A stretch of 64,000 nucleotides of DNA from Kribbella sp. NBC_00382 (GCF_036067295.1 NZ_CP107954.1:3100001-3164000), one strand, 5' to 3'; shown: positions 1 to 8,877, numbered from the stretch's first letter. Notes: generated by a model from the letters alone, not told the origin. Numbers and translations are program-made.

Positions 1-161
1 TCATCGCGGAGTTCCAGCAGGCCTTCCCGAACGCGGCCGTTCTGGTCACTGGGGTGGAGGATCCGGACACCCGGGCCCACGGCATCGACGAGGGCCTGCA
101 CCTGGAGGAGTTCACCAAGGTCTGTCTGGCCGAGGCGCAGCTTCTTCAGAACTTGGCGTGA
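1..161 (+). CDS. M20-family dipeptidase/aminoacylase, C-terminal end (partial)
   Basis: The window opens inside a reading frame (first full codon at base 3) that ends in TGA at 159-161 and gives about 52 residues. The tail reads EFQQAFPNAAVLVTGVEDP, then AHGIDEGLHLEEF, then a final helix. The 'H-G-x-D-E' stretch followed by a C-terminal helix is how M20/M25/M40 zinc peptidases end: one late metal or substrate residue, then the last helix of the catalytic domain. That is family knowledge; the metal-binding core lies outside the window, so the exact substrate cannot be given. It runs in the same direction as the transhydrogenase genes, with a 52-bp gap. Confidence 0.6.
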   Translation, partial: IAEFQQAFPNAAVLVTGVEDPDTRAHGIDEGLHLEEFTKVCLAEAQLLQNLA

Positions 162-213
162 TCTGGCGGACCGGGCTTTCCGCGTACCGTGTGTTTGGCA
201 TAGGTTTCGGCGA

Positions 214-1338
214 GTGAAGATCGCAGTAGTGCGAGAGACCAGACCGGCCGAGCGCCGGGTGGCCCTGGTGCCGGAGCAAATCGTCAAACTCGTCCAGCTC
301 GGCTACGAGGTCGCGGTCGAACCCGCGGCCGGCGAGCGCGCCCTGTACTCCGACGACGCCTACCGCGACGCCGGTGCGGAGGTGGCCTGGGGCGCCGATC
401 ATGCGGCGACGGTGGTGGTGTCGGTGCAGCCGCTCGAACGGGAGCGACTGCAGCGGCTGCACGCCGGTACGGCGCTGATGTCGTTCCTGCCGACGAATCC
501 GCCGGACGTGATCCGGGCCGCGACCCGGGCCAAGCTGACCGCGTTCGCGATGGAGATGATCCCGCGGATCTCGCGCGCCCAGTCGATGGACGCGCTCTCC
601 TCGCAGGCGCTGGTGGCCGGCTACCGGGCGGCCATCGTCGCCGCGGAACGCCTGCCCCGGTTCTTCCCGCTGAACATGACAGCAGCCGGTACGGTGCCGC
701 CGGCCCAGGTCCTCGTCCTGGGCGCCGGCGTCGCCGGACTGCAGGCGATCGCGACCGCGAAGCGTCTTGGCGCGGTGGTGAAGGCGTACGACGTCCGGAC
801 CGCCGCGGCCGAGGAGATCGCCTCGATGGGCGCGCAGCCGATCGAGCTGGAGCTCGGCACGCTCGACGGGCCGGGCGGCTATGCCCGCGAGATGACCGAG
901 GAGCGCGCGCAGTTGCAACGCGACCTGCTCGCGCCGTACATCGCGGGCGCCGATGCGTTGATCACGACTGCCGCAGTACCGGGGCGGACCGCTCCGATGC
1001 TGGTGTCGCGGTCGATGGTCGAGCAGATGAAGCCCGGCTCGGTCGTCGTCGACCTGGCCTCGGAGTCCGGCGGCAACGTCGAGGGCTCGGTGGCCGGTAC
1101 GGAGCTGATGATCGGCAACGCGCTGGTCTGGGGCGGCGCGAACGTACCCAGCCAGATGGCCGGACCGGCCAGCCGGCTGTACGGCCAGAACATCGCCAAC
1201 CTGATCGCGCTGATGACCCGGGACGCGGAGTTCAACCCGGACTTCGACGACGAGATCGTCAGCGGCTGCTGCCTCACCCACGACGGCACCGTGCTGCACG
1301 AGCCGACCCGCGAACTGCTGGAAGGACCGATGGCATGA
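214..1338 (+). CDS. pntAA: NAD(P) transhydrogenase subunit alpha, part 1 (dI domain)
   Basis: This is the 374-residue NAD(H)-binding domain I of proton-translocating transhydrogenase, which moves hydride between NADH and NADP+ at the inner face of the membrane. It begins with the family signature VRETRPAERRVALVPE and has a Rossmann glycine motif, LVLGAGVAGLQAI, at about residues 166-178. Like alanine dehydrogenases it is a two-lobed fold, but the downstream pntAB and pntB settle the identity. The start is the GTG at 214. The alpha subunit is split, as in many actinobacteria: this part holds the soluble domain only. Its last codons overlap pntAB by 4 bp, indicating translational coupling. Confidence 0.95.
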   Translation: MKIAVVRETRPAERRVALVPEQIVKLVQLGYEVAVEPAAGERALYSDDAYRDAGAEVAWGADHAATVVVSVQPLERERLQRLHAGTALMSFLPTNPPDVIRAATRAKLTAFAMEMIPRISRAQSMDALSSQALVAGYRAAIVAAERLPRFFPLNMTAAGTVPPAQVLVLGAGVAGLQAIATAKRLGAVVKAYDVRTAAAEEIASMGAQPIELELGTLDGPGGYAREMTEERAQLQRDLLAPYIAGADALITTAAVPGRTAPMLVSRSMVEQMKPGSVVVDLASESGGNVEGSVAGTELMIGNALVWGGANVPSQMAGPASRLYGQNIANLIALMTRDAEFNPDFDDEIVSGCCLTHDGTVLHEPTRELLEGPMA

Positions 1339-1640
1339 CCGAGACCATCGCCCTGCTGACCATCTTCGTGCTGGCGGCGTTCGTCGGCGTCGAGGTGATC
1401 AGCAAGGTCTCCTCGACCCTGCACACCCCGCTGATGTCCGGCGCGAACGCGATCCACGGCGTCATCCTGGTCGGCGCGATCATCGTCACCGGCCAGGCCG
1501 ACTCCACCCTGGTGGTGATCGTCGGGCTGCTGGCCGTCGTGCTGGCCACGGTGAACATGGTCGGCGGGTTCGTCGTCACCGACCGGATGCTGCAGATGTT
1601 CCGCGGCCCGGCGGCGCGCAAGAAGGAGCTCCAGAAGTGA
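1335..1640 (+). CDS. pntAB: NAD(P) transhydrogenase subunit alpha, part 2 (membrane domain)
   Basis: A 101-residue, very hydrophobic protein corresponding to the membrane part of the alpha subunit. Three membrane segments are evident (about residues 4-22, 33-54 and 58-80), and it carries the typical stretch TPLMSGANAIHG. It forms half of the proton channel with the membrane domain of PntB. ATG at 1335 overlaps the end of pntAA (ATGA), and its stop overlaps the GTG of pntB by 4 bp, so all three subunits are translated as one coupled operon. Length and position match the PntAB family; no odd features. Confidence 0.94.
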   Translation: MTETIALLTIFVLAAFVGVEVISKVSSTLHTPLMSGANAIHGVILVGAIIVTGQADSTLVVIVGLLAVVLATVNMVGGFVVTDRMLQMFRGPAARKKELQK

Positions 1641-3007
1641 TCGACACCTGGGCCCAGATCGGGTACCTGATCTCCGCTGTCTGCTTCATCGTCGCGCTGA
1701 AGGCCCTCTCGTCGCCGAAGTCGGCGCGGACCGGCAACCTGCTCGGCGCCGCGGGCGCGGTACTCGCGGTGATCATCACCTTCGTCGCGTACAAGCCGGA
1801 TCACCTGGGCGCGATCCTGGTGGCGCTGCTGATCGGCACGATCGCGGGTGTGGTCGGCTCGCGCCGGGTGCAGATGACGCACATGCCGCAACTGGTGGCG
1901 CTGTTCAACGGCGTCGGTGGTGGCGCGGCCGCGCTGGTCGCGTTGATGGAGCTCGGTGAGGTACGTGACGGCGAGACGATCGCCGCGATCGCGACCGCCT
2001 TCACGATCGTGGTCGGCGCGATCAGCTTCTCCGGCTCGGTGGTGACGTTCGCCAAGCTGCAGGAGCTGATGACGAGCCGGCCGGTGACCTTCCCGGGTCT
2101 GCCGGTGCTGTTCGTGGCCGGCATCCTCGGTGGCCTCGCGCTGTCGATCTGGCTGGTCTCGGATCCGCGGGTGTGGGTCGGTGTGCTGCTCTGCCTGGTC
2201 GGGCTCGCGCTCGGCGTGATGCTGGTGCTGCCGGTCGGCGGTGCGGACGTACCGATCGTCATCTCGCTGCTGAACGCGTTCACCGGTCTGACCGTCGCTG
2301 CGGGCGGGTACGTGCTCGGCAACGCGCTGCTGCTGATCGCGGGAACGCTGGTCGGCGCGGCCGGTACGTTGCTGACCAAGCTGATGGCCGACGCGATGGG
2401 CCGCTCGGTCTTCAACATCCTCTTCGGCGCGGTCAAGGGCGGCTCCACGCTCGGGGGCGGTACCGCGTCCGACCGCCCGGTCATCTCCGGTACTCCGACC
2501 GACGTGGCGATCCTGCTCGGCTACGCGCAGCGCGTCATCATCGTCCCCGGCTACGGACTGGCCGTCGCCCAGGCCCAGCACGTCCTGCGCGACCTGGTCG
2601 AGGAACTGCACGGCCGCGGGGTCAAGGTCGATTACGCCATCCACCCGGTGGCCGGCCGGATGCCAGGCCACATGAACGTCCTGCTCGCCGAGGCCCAGGT
2701 CCCGTACGAGCAGCTCCGCGAGATGGACGAGATCAACGGCGACTTCAAGGCCACCGACGTCGTCCTGGTCGTAGGCGCCAATGACGTCGTCAACCCGGCG
2801 GCCCGCAACACCCCCAGCGCCCCCATCTACGGCATGCCCATCCTCAACGCCGACGAGGCCCAGCGAGTCATCTTCCTCAAGCGCTCCATGCGCCCAGGCT
2901 TCGCCGGCATCGAGAACGAACTCCTCTACGACCCCAAAACCACCCTCCTCTTCGGCGACGCCCGAGAGTCCCTCACCAAACTCCTGGCAGCCGTCAAGAA
3001 CGTTTGA
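1637..3007 (+). CDS. pntB: NAD(P) transhydrogenase subunit beta
   Basis: The 456-residue beta subunit has eight or nine membrane segments in the first two thirds and a C-terminal NADP(H)-binding domain III (from about residue 275). Domain III carries the motif VPGYGLAVAQAQH and, further on, GANDVVNPAA, both hallmarks of PntB. It completes the proton-pumping enzyme that normally makes NADPH at the expense of the proton gradient. Codon choice changes within the gene: the 3' third uses NNC codons (CTC, CCC, GCC) where the 5' part prefers NNG. A strong inverted repeat directly after the stop should end the operon. Confidence 0.95.
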   Translation: MIDTWAQIGYLISAVCFIVALKALSSPKSARTGNLLGAAGAVLAVIITFVAYKPDHLGAILVALLIGTIAGVVGSRRVQMTHMPQLVALFNGVGGGAAALVALMELGEVRDGETIAAIATAFTIVVGAISFSGSVVTFAKLQELMTSRPVTFPGLPVLFVAGILGGLALSIWLVSDPRVWVGVLLCLVGLALGVMLVLPVGGADVPIVISLLNAFTGLTVAAGGYVLGNALLLIAGTLVGAAGTLLTKLMADAMGRSVFNILFGAVKGGSTLGGGTASDRPVISGTPTDVAILLGYAQRVIIVPGYGLAVAQAQHVLRDLVEELHGRGVKVDYAIHPVAGRMPGHMNVLLAEAQVPYEQLREMDEINGDFKATDVVLVVGANDVVNPAARNTPSAPIYGMPILNADEAQRVIFLKRSMRPGFAGIENELLYDPKTTLLFGDARESLTKLLAAVKNV

Positions 3008-3044
3008 CGCGAGCGCGCGAAGTGGACCACTTCGCGCGCTCGCG
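3008..3044 (+). terminator. Perfect inverted repeat after pntB
   Basis: Bases 3008-3025 and 3027-3044 are exact reverse complements (18-bp stem, in practice with a few apical bases open). The repeat starts right after the pntB stop and has no T-run, as is usual for actinobacterial terminators. Confidence 0.7.
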
Positions 3045-3485
3045 GCGATAGTCACGGGGCGAATTCCGCCCAGTCAATGCCGTCGCCATTGCAGTCTCAT
3101 TGCCATGCCCGAAAGCAGTACGGTGTATTCACCGGCTGTTCTCGCCGCACATGCACCGTTCGGACGCGAAAACAAGGCCATGGCAGCTTCCGGCCACAAA
3201 CCAGGGTGGCTGGATATAAACTGGTCCAGTCCGCTTTTCAATCAAATGCTTCGCCCACTCTGCGATTGGTCTAGCCCGCAACCAGCAGGACCCAAGCCCT
3301 GCTGGGCTTCCGTCCTGGGCGACCGTCGGCAGGTCAGCTGCGGACGGCGTCGGCGGCAGGCTGAGCTTCCGTAAAGACAGGCCTATTTCCGGGAATGGCG
3401 CGTCCGTGCAGCTCCCCGACGGAGACCGCAGGCTCGGATCTATTTCGTCGGCCGGAAATTCCGGAACAATTCGGCGGGGGAATGA
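3045..3485. other. Intergenic stretch, no gene seen
   Basis: 440 bases between the pntB terminator and the end of the convergent regulator gene. Short frames here have no family resemblance, no convincing ribosome site and mixed codon use. Base composition is somewhat lower in GC than its surroundings, which may mark a decayed sequence. I see no RNA gene. Confidence 0.5.
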
Positions 3486-4469
3486 TCAGACCCAGCCGCG
3501 TTTTGCGGCGGCCACTCCTAATTCGAAGCGGGAGGTGGCGTCGAGGCGGTCGGAAAGATTTGCGGTGATGCGGCGGGCGGTGCGCAATGAAATACCGAGA
3601 AGGCGTGCGACTTGTTCGTCCTTGGCGCCGCCGGCCAGGAGGCGGAGTACCTCGGCCTCGTGTGGGGTCAGGGGGTCGTTGTTGTCCCGGTCTTCCGGGG
3701 AGAAGAGCTCTACGGCGCGGGACCAGTAGCTGTCGAAGAGGGCGCTGGCGAGAGCAAGTACGCCGGGGCTGCGGTGGATGACCGCGCCGGCGACCGGGTT
3801 CTCCGGGTCCATCGCCATGATCGCGATCTCCCGGTCGATGATCAGCAGCCGCATCGGCAGGGTCGGGGTCGCCCGCACCTCGCCACCGTGCCGGTGCAGC
3901 GTGGCGGCGTAGTCGAGGCCGGGTTTCGAGACCGTCATGTTCTGCAGGTAGATGGTCCGCAGCCTGACGCCGCGCTCGAGCAGGAGCAGGTCCGGAGACG
4001 TCTCCGCGGGGTGGATGGTGTCGTCGATGTGCGCGGGGATCATCCCCCAGAAGGACTCCCGGGCCTTGAGGCCGAGCTCCTCGATCCGGCGGGTCGCGTT
4101 CGCCCGGCCCTTGAGCACCTCGACGTCGCCGCTGCTGCGCGACGTCAGCAGTTCGTTGTACTGCTCCGCGATGACCTCGGCCGAGGACTCCGCCTCCCGG
4201 AGTTCGCCGAGCTGCCTGTTCAGCTCGCTGCGGCGCCGCTCGACGAGGCCGGACAGGCCGACCCGCGGGTGGACGGCGTGCTCGGCGTCCGGGTCGGTCC
4301 AGGTCGGGACGAGGAGGTCGAGTTTGCGCAGTTCGTCCATGATCCGGCTGACCTCTGCCAAAGGTAGCTTTACCACTGCCGAAATCTGTGCGGGAGTGCT
4401 GTCCGGGCTGCTTAAGAGGGCGTGGTAGACCGCAAAGGTGGTCTCATCGACACCCAGCGGTTCCAGCAC
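3486..4469 (-). CDS. TrmB/LuxR-type transcriptional regulator
   Basis: A 327-residue regulator with a TrmB-like winged helix at the N-terminus (about residues 10-60, 'TPAQISAVVKLPLAEVSRIMDEL'), a central segment that may bind an effector, and a LuxR-type DNA-binding domain at the C-terminus (LTPHEAEVLRLLAGGAKDEQ..., last 65 residues). I place the start at the GTG at 4469 because GAAGGAG lies six bases upstream; a longer frame to 4544 exists. This TrmB-LuxR architecture is common in actinobacteria but its signals are mostly unknown. It is divergently transcribed from a tiny secreted peptide gene 98 bp away, which may be its signal or target. Confidence 0.8.
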   Translation of the reverse strand: MLEPLGVDETTFAVYHALLSSPDSTPAQISAVVKLPLAEVSRIMDELRKLDLLVPTWTDPDAEHAVHPRVGLSGLVERRRSELNRQLGELREAESSAEVIAEQYNELLTSRSSGDVEVLKGRANATRRIEELGLKARESFWGMIPAHIDDTIHPAETSPDLLLLERGVRLRTIYLQNMTVSKPGLDYAATLHRHGGEVRATPTLPMRLLIIDREIAIMAMDPENPVAGAVIHRSPGVLALASALFDSYWSRAVELFSPEDRDNNDPLTPHEAEVLRLLAGGAKDEQVARLLGISLRTARRITANLSDRLDATSRFELGVAAAKRGWV

Positions 4470-4567
4470 GACTGACTCCTTCGGTACTTGTTTGGAACCG
4501 ACCATATACAGAGCGCGTCGACAATGAACGCTTGATTGGCCCATCGATTATTTCGAAAGGACGTCTT

Positions 4568-4708
4568 GTGATCAAGAAGTGGCTCACTGTAGTCGCCGCC
4601 GGCCTGCTGGTCACGGCTTTTGCATCGCTGCCGGTCAAGGCCGACAACCCCACCGCCGGAGCCCAGCCCGGATGTGGCATGGGCGCAGTGTGCTGGCAGT
4701 TCCCGTAG
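4568..4708 (+). CDS. Small secreted peptide precursor (46 aa)
   Basis: A 46-residue protein too short for most gene callers. It has a good ribosome site (AAAGGA, six bases before the GTG at 4568), a basic N-terminus (VIKKW), a hydrophobic core of about 15 residues and an A-x-A type cleavage site (VKA, then DNP, after residue 25). The predicted mature peptide is 21 residues, DNPTAGAQPGCGMGAVCWQFP minus nothing else, with two cysteines (36 and 42) that could form a disulfide loop. No family is recognised. Its divergent partner is a TrmB/LuxR regulator, and purF follows only 10 bp downstream. Pheromone or secreted regulator is inference. Confidence 0.6.
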   Translation: MIKKWLTVVAAGLLVTAFASLPVKADNPTAGAQPGCGMGAVCWQFP

Positions 4709-4718
4709 ACTGCTCCGC

Positions 4719-6281
4719 GTGGCTCGTGGCGATGGTCGGCTCACTCATGATCTTGACCCGCAGGATCTAGGACCGCAGGACGCTTGTGGCGTCTTCGGGG
4801 TCTGGGCTCCGGGGGAAGAGGTTGCCAAACTCACCTATTTCGGGCTCTACGCTCTGCAGCACCGGGGGCAGGAGTCGGCTGGCATCGCGGTCAGCAACGG
4901 CAGTCAGATCCTGGTCTACAAGGACATGGGGCTGGTCAGCCAGGCCTTCGACGAGGCGACGCTCGCCTCGCTGAAGGGATATATCGCAGTCGGGCACTGC
5001 CGGTACTCGACGACCGGATCGAGCGTCTGGGCGAACGCCCAGCCGACGTTCCGGTCGACGGCCACCGGCTCGATCGCGCTCGGGCACAACGGCAACCTCA
5101 CCAACACCGGTGAACTGGCCGCGACGCTCGGCGGTCGCGACGACCTCGACCTGGGGCTGGACCTGGACGTCGAGCACGCCAAGGCGAACGCCAAGCACGG
5201 CGCGTCCTCGGACACCGACATCCTCACCTCGATGCTGGCCGGCTACCCGGACCTGACCATCGAGCAGGCGGCCGCCAAGGTGCTGCCGAAGGTCAAGGGC
5301 GCCTACAGCCTGATCTTCATGGACGAGTCCACCCTGTACGCCGCCCGCGACCCGCAGGGCATCCGCCCGCTGGTGCTCGGCCGGCTGGAGCGGGGCTGGG
5401 TGATCGCCAGCGAGACCGCCGCGCTCGACATCGTCGGCGCGAGCTTCATCCGAGAGGTCGAGCCGGGCGAGATCGTCGCGATCGACGAGGACGGCCTGCG
5501 CTCGACCCGGTTCGCCGAGGCCGAGCCCAAGGGCTGCCTGTTCGAGTTCGTCTACCTGGCCCGCCCGGACACCCAGATCTCCGGCCAGCGGATCCACACC
5601 ACCCGGGTCGAGGTCGGCCGCCAGCTCGCCCGTGAGCACCCGGTCGAGGCCGACCTGGTGATCGCCACCCCGGAGTCCGGTACGCCGGGCGCCATCGGGT
5701 ACGCCGAGGAGTCGGGCATCCCCTACGGTTCCGGGCTGGTCAAGAACGCGTACGTCGGCCGGACCTTCATCCAGCCGAGCCAGACGATCCGCCAGCTGGG
5801 CATCCGGCTGAAGCTGAACCCGCTGCGCGAGGTGATCGAGGGCAAGCGCCTGGTCGTCGTCGACGACTCGATCGTCCGCGGCAACACCCAGCGCGCGGTG
5901 ATCAAGATGCTGCGCGAGTCCGGCGCCAAGGAGATCCACGTCCGGATCTCGTCGCCGCCGGTGAAGTGGCCGTGTTTCTACGGCATCGACTTCGCCAGCC
6001 GCGCCGAGCTGATCGCCAACGGGCTGAACACCGAGGAGATCTGCCGTTCGATCGGCGCCGACTCGCTCGGGTACGTCAGCCTGGACGGCCTGATCGGGGC
6101 CACCTCGGTGCCCAAGGACAAGCTCTGCCGCGCCTGCTTCGACGGGATCTACCCGGTCGCGCTGCCGGAGCCGGAGCACCTCGGCAAGCACCTGCTCGAA
6201 GTACCGGTGAACACCGACATCGACGGCCTGGCCACGGTGTCCGGTGGCGCCGGCGCTGCCGACGCGCTGTCCCGGCCGTAA
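4719..6281 (+). CDS. purF: Amidophosphoribosyltransferase
   Basis: The first enzyme of purine synthesis (PRPP plus glutamine to phosphoribosylamine), 520 residues. The N-terminal glutaminase starts after a propeptide, with the nucleophile in QDACGVFG (Cys23). The C-terminal half has the PRPP loop VVVDDSIVRG. Cysteines in KGCLFEF, WPCFYGID and LCRACFDG match the four ligands of the [4Fe-4S] cluster of the Bacillus-type enzyme, so an oxygen-sensitive cluster is expected. The start is the GTG at 4719, giving VARGDGRLTHDL, which agrees with actinobacterial homologues; no clear ribosome site precedes it, and the secreted-peptide gene ends 10 bp upstream. Confidence 0.96.
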   Translation: MARGDGRLTHDLDPQDLGPQDACGVFGVWAPGEEVAKLTYFGLYALQHRGQESAGIAVSNGSQILVYKDMGLVSQAFDEATLASLKGYIAVGHCRYSTTGSSVWANAQPTFRSTATGSIALGHNGNLTNTGELAATLGGRDDLDLGLDLDVEHAKANAKHGASSDTDILTSMLAGYPDLTIEQAAAKVLPKVKGAYSLIFMDESTLYAARDPQGIRPLVLGRLERGWVIASETAALDIVGASFIREVEPGEIVAIDEDGLRSTRFAEAEPKGCLFEFVYLARPDTQISGQRIHTTRVEVGRQLAREHPVEADLVIATPESGTPGAIGYAEESGIPYGSGLVKNAYVGRTFIQPSQTIRQLGIRLKLNPLREVIEGKRLVVVDDSIVRGNTQRAVIKMLRESGAKEIHVRISSPPVKWPCFYGIDFASRAELIANGLNTEEICRSIGADSLGYVSLDGLIGATSVPKDKLCRACFDGIYPVALPEPEHLGKHLLEVPVNTDIDGLATVSGGAGAADALSRP

Positions 6282-6316
6282 CTGCTTGTAAAGCCCCCAA
6301 GAAAGCGAGAACCACA

Positions 6317-7396
6317 GTGAGCGAGGGCGCGAGCTACGCGGCCGCCGGCGTCGACATCGAGGCCGGTGACCGGGCCGTCGAGCTGATGAAGGAATGGGTG
6401 GCCAAGGCGACCCGTCCGGAGGTGGTCGGCGGGCTCGGCGGCTTCGCCGGGCTGTTCGACGCGAGTGCGCTGACGGCGTACCGGCGGCCGTTGCTGGCGA
6501 CCTCCACCGACGGGGTCGGCACCAAGGTCGCGATCGCGCAGAAGATGGACCGGCACGACACGATCGGCTTCGACCTGGTCGGCATGGTCGTCGACGACCT
6601 GGTCGTCTGTGGCGCCGAGCCGCTGTTCATGACCGACTACATCTGCACCGGCAAGGTGGTCCCGGAGACGATCGCGCAGATCGTCAAGGGCATCGCCGAG
6701 GCCTGTGTCGAGGCCGGTACCGCGCTCGTCGGCGGCGAGACCGCGGAGCACCCCGGACTGCTGGAGGCCGACGAGTACGACGTCGCCGGCGCCGCGACGG
6801 GAGTCGTCGAGGCCGACGAGGTGATCGGCGCCGATCGCGTCCGGGCGGGTGACGTGGTGGTCGCGATGGCGTCCTCCGGACTGCACTCGAACGGCTACAG
6901 CCTGGTCCGGCACGTGTTCTTCGACCGGGCCGGCTGGCAGCTCGACCGCGAGGTGCCCGAGTTGGGTGGCACCCTCGGCGACACGCTGCTGATCCCGACC
7001 CGGGTCTACGCAAAGCACTGCCTCGAGCTGATCCAGGAGCTCAACGCGTCCGACGACAAGCCGTTGCATGCGATGTCCCACATCACCGGCGGCGGCTTCG
7101 CGGCGAACCTGGCCCGAGTCGTCCCCGACGACCTCGCGGTCCGGATCGACCGGTCGAGCTGGACGCCGGCGCCGATCTTCGGCCTGGTCGGTCAGCTCGG
7201 TGGCGTCCCGCAGCTTGAGCTGGAGAAGACGCTGAACATGGGTGTCGGCATGGTCGCCGTGCTGGACCCGGCCGCGGCGGATCGCGCGATCGCAGCCCTC
7301 GCCGAGCGCGACATCGACGCCTGGGTCTGCGGTGAGGTCAGCGCCGCCACCGACGCCAAGGCGTGCGTCGAACTGCAGGGTGACTACGCGAGCTGA
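6317..7396 (+). CDS. purM: Phosphoribosylformylglycinamidine cyclo-ligase (AIR synthetase)
   Basis: A 359-residue cytoplasmic enzyme that closes the imidazole ring using ATP (FGAM to AIR), fifth step of purine synthesis. Family motifs are visible: the early SYAAAGVDIEAGDRAVE, then STDGVGTKVAIA, the conserved ALVGGETAEHPG, and HITGGGFAANLARV. The start is the GTG at 6317; the frame stays open upstream into purF, but the purM family begins at this point. It lies 35 bp after purF and is surely cotranscribed. A strong hairpin follows at 7451. Confidence 0.95.
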   Translation: MSEGASYAAAGVDIEAGDRAVELMKEWVAKATRPEVVGGLGGFAGLFDASALTAYRRPLLATSTDGVGTKVAIAQKMDRHDTIGFDLVGMVVDDLVVCGAEPLFMTDYICTGKVVPETIAQIVKGIAEACVEAGTALVGGETAEHPGLLEADEYDVAGAATGVVEADEVIGADRVRAGDVVVAMASSGLHSNGYSLVRHVFFDRAGWQLDREVPELGGTLGDTLLIPTRVYAKHCLELIQELNASDDKPLHAMSHITGGGFAANLARVVPDDLAVRIDRSSWTPAPIFGLVGQLGGVPQLELEKTLNMGVGMVAVLDPAAADRAIAALAERDIDAWVCGEVSAATDAKACVELQGDYAS

Positions 7397-7450
7397 GGCT
7401 TCGTCAGCCGTGGTCGCTGGTTGTCCAGGGACGACGGCTCAAGCCGGGAT

Positions 7451-7492
7451 GTTTCCCTGGCGCCCAGAAAGCTCAGTGGGCGCCAGGGAAAC
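7451..7492 (+). terminator. Hairpin terminator after purM
   Basis: A perfect 16-bp stem (7451-7466 with 7477-7492) and a 10-base loop, about 55 bp past the purM stop. Confidence 0.75.
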
Positions 7493-7575
7493 GCCCCGGA
7501 CCTCAACGCGTCGAAAGGGCAGGCTGAGAAGACCCGTCCTGCCGTGTGGTGGAACAACGTCGGCCAAGCACAGTC

Positions 7576-7610
7576 GACCTGTCCGAGCGCCCTCAGGCGC
7601 TGGACAGGTC
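7576..7610. terminator. Hairpin between convergent genes
   Basis: GACCTGTCC and AGCGCC pair with GGCGCT and GGACAGGTC around a short loop, with one bulged G. It lies 18 bp past the stop of the DUF3073 gene and probably ends that transcript. Confidence 0.65.
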
Positions 7611-7627
7611 AGAGTGCTGCTGCGGCT

Positions 7628-7816
7628 TTACCGACGGGGGTGGTAGTCGTCGGCGTCATCGCCGACGTCTGTGTCGTTGTTGCCGTTCGCAGAGGTACCA
7701 CCCTCGTCCCCGCCGGACAGCTCTTTCTTGAGCTGGTCCAAGTCGGTGTCCCAGGTGCGGTACTTCAGGTCGCGTGCGACCTTCGTCTGCTTGGCCTTTG
7801 CACGGCCGCGCCCCAT
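7628..7816 (-). CDS. DUF3073 family protein
   Basis: A 62-residue basic-to-acidic small protein starting MGRGRAKAKQTKVARDLKY, the actinobacterial DUF3073 signature. The N-terminal half is lysine/arginine rich; the C-terminal half is Asp/Gly/Asn rich and probably disordered. The start is the ATG at 7816; the frame extends seven codons upstream, but the family begins at MGRGR. The function is not established for the family. It is convergent with purM, a neighbourhood seen in many actinobacteria. Confidence 0.88.
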   Translation of the reverse strand: MGRGRAKAKQTKVARDLKYRTWDTDLDQLKKELSGGDEGGTSANGNNDTDVGDDADDYHPRR

Positions 7817-8030
7817 AGCGTCGACCCCCTCGCACAAGTCAACCGGGTACGCAGCGTGGCGCCCACGGATCAGTCGTCAGTAATCGTGGTTACAGGTTAC
7901 CCGGAGCCGGTGTCCGACACACGCACCGCCCCCTGACTGGACCCCAGAAGAGGTCCGATCACGCGCCGGAAGGCCTGTCCGGTCCCCTCAAACCGGTCAG
8001 GCCTCCCGCGTTCTGGACCCCGTACGGGGG

Positions 8031-8846
8031 TTACTTCACCTCGCGACGTGAGCTTGCCCACAGTCCGACGATGGTCGGCAGGACCACCCAGACACCGATC
8101 GCGGTGAGCGTCTCGGGCACCATCCCGTGCAGGTCGCGCTCGGCGATCCGGCCGAAGGCGCCGAACACATCCAGCCAGTTGGCGTTGTCCTTGAACAGGG
8201 CAGGCCCGGCCAGGGCCCAGGCGGTCGGGGCGACGAAGAAGACCAGGATCGCGACCGCGGTCTGGGCGATCACCGCACCGAAGGCGGCACCCATCACGAC
8301 GTTCAGCGCGGTCGAGAGGTAAGCCCCGGCCAGTGCGCCGCCGATTCCGGCGTACGACGCTCCGCCGCCGTCGATGGCGCCACCGATCGCCGTAGCGGCC
8401 AGTGCCAGCACCGCGGTCACGCTCAGTACCACCGCGCTCAGCAGAATCGCGGAGACGAACTTGGCGAACTGGACCCGGATCCGGCGCGGCGAGAGCGTGA
8501 AGGTGGTCAGCGCGGTCCGCTGGGTCCACTCACTCGTCATCGCCATCACACCGATCACCGGCAGGATCAGCAGGACGCCGGTCGACGCGGCGGACAGGTA
8601 GCCGTCGAAGCGCTGGACGCCGTTGTTCAGGTGGGTGAGCTGCCAGGTCAGCGCGGCGACCGCCAGGGCCAGGATGCCCAGGATCAGGAACCGGCCGCTG
8701 CGGGTGTTGACCGACTTGCGCAGCTCGATCGTGACGAGCTTGAGGAAGGACTGGCCGCGCGCGGGCGGCAGGGAGGTGGCGACGGCGGCCCGGTGCTTGC
8801 CCGGAGCGGCCGCGACAGCCGGTGAGGTGATTTCGGTGACAGCCAT
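8031..8846 (-). CDS. ABC-2 type transporter permease
   Basis: A 271-residue membrane protein with about six segments. It has the ABC-2 permease layout: an N-terminal cytoplasmic stretch leading into FLKLVTIELRKSVNTRSGRF, then hydrophobic segments rich in Ala/Val/Gly. The ATP-binding partner is 31 bp upstream in the same operon, and a two-component system faces the pair. This set is typical of exporters for antibiotics or envelope-active peptides (family inference); the substrate cannot be read from the sequence. Confidence 0.88.
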   Translation of the reverse strand: MAVTEITSPAVAAAPGKHRAAVATSLPPARGQSFLKLVTIELRKSVNTRSGRFLILGILALAVAALTWQLTHLNNGVQRFDGYLSAASTGVLLILPVIGVMAMTSEWTQRTALTTFTLSPRRIRVQFAKFVSAILLSAVVLSVTAVLALAATAIGGAIDGGGASYAGIGGALAGAYLSTALNVVMGAAFGAVIAQTAVAILVFFVAPTAWALAGPALFKDNANWLDVFGAFGRIAERDLHGMVPETLTAIGVWVVLPTIVGLWASSRREVK

Positions 8847-8877
8847 GATGGTGAACTCCTAGAAAGTGTGAGGTGGG

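Noticed and set aside
1274..3055. Long antisense frames opposite pntB, purF and other GC-rich genes
   Set aside because: They are codon shadows with Arg/Asp/Gln-rich sequences and no domain; the opposite strand carries recognised enzymes.
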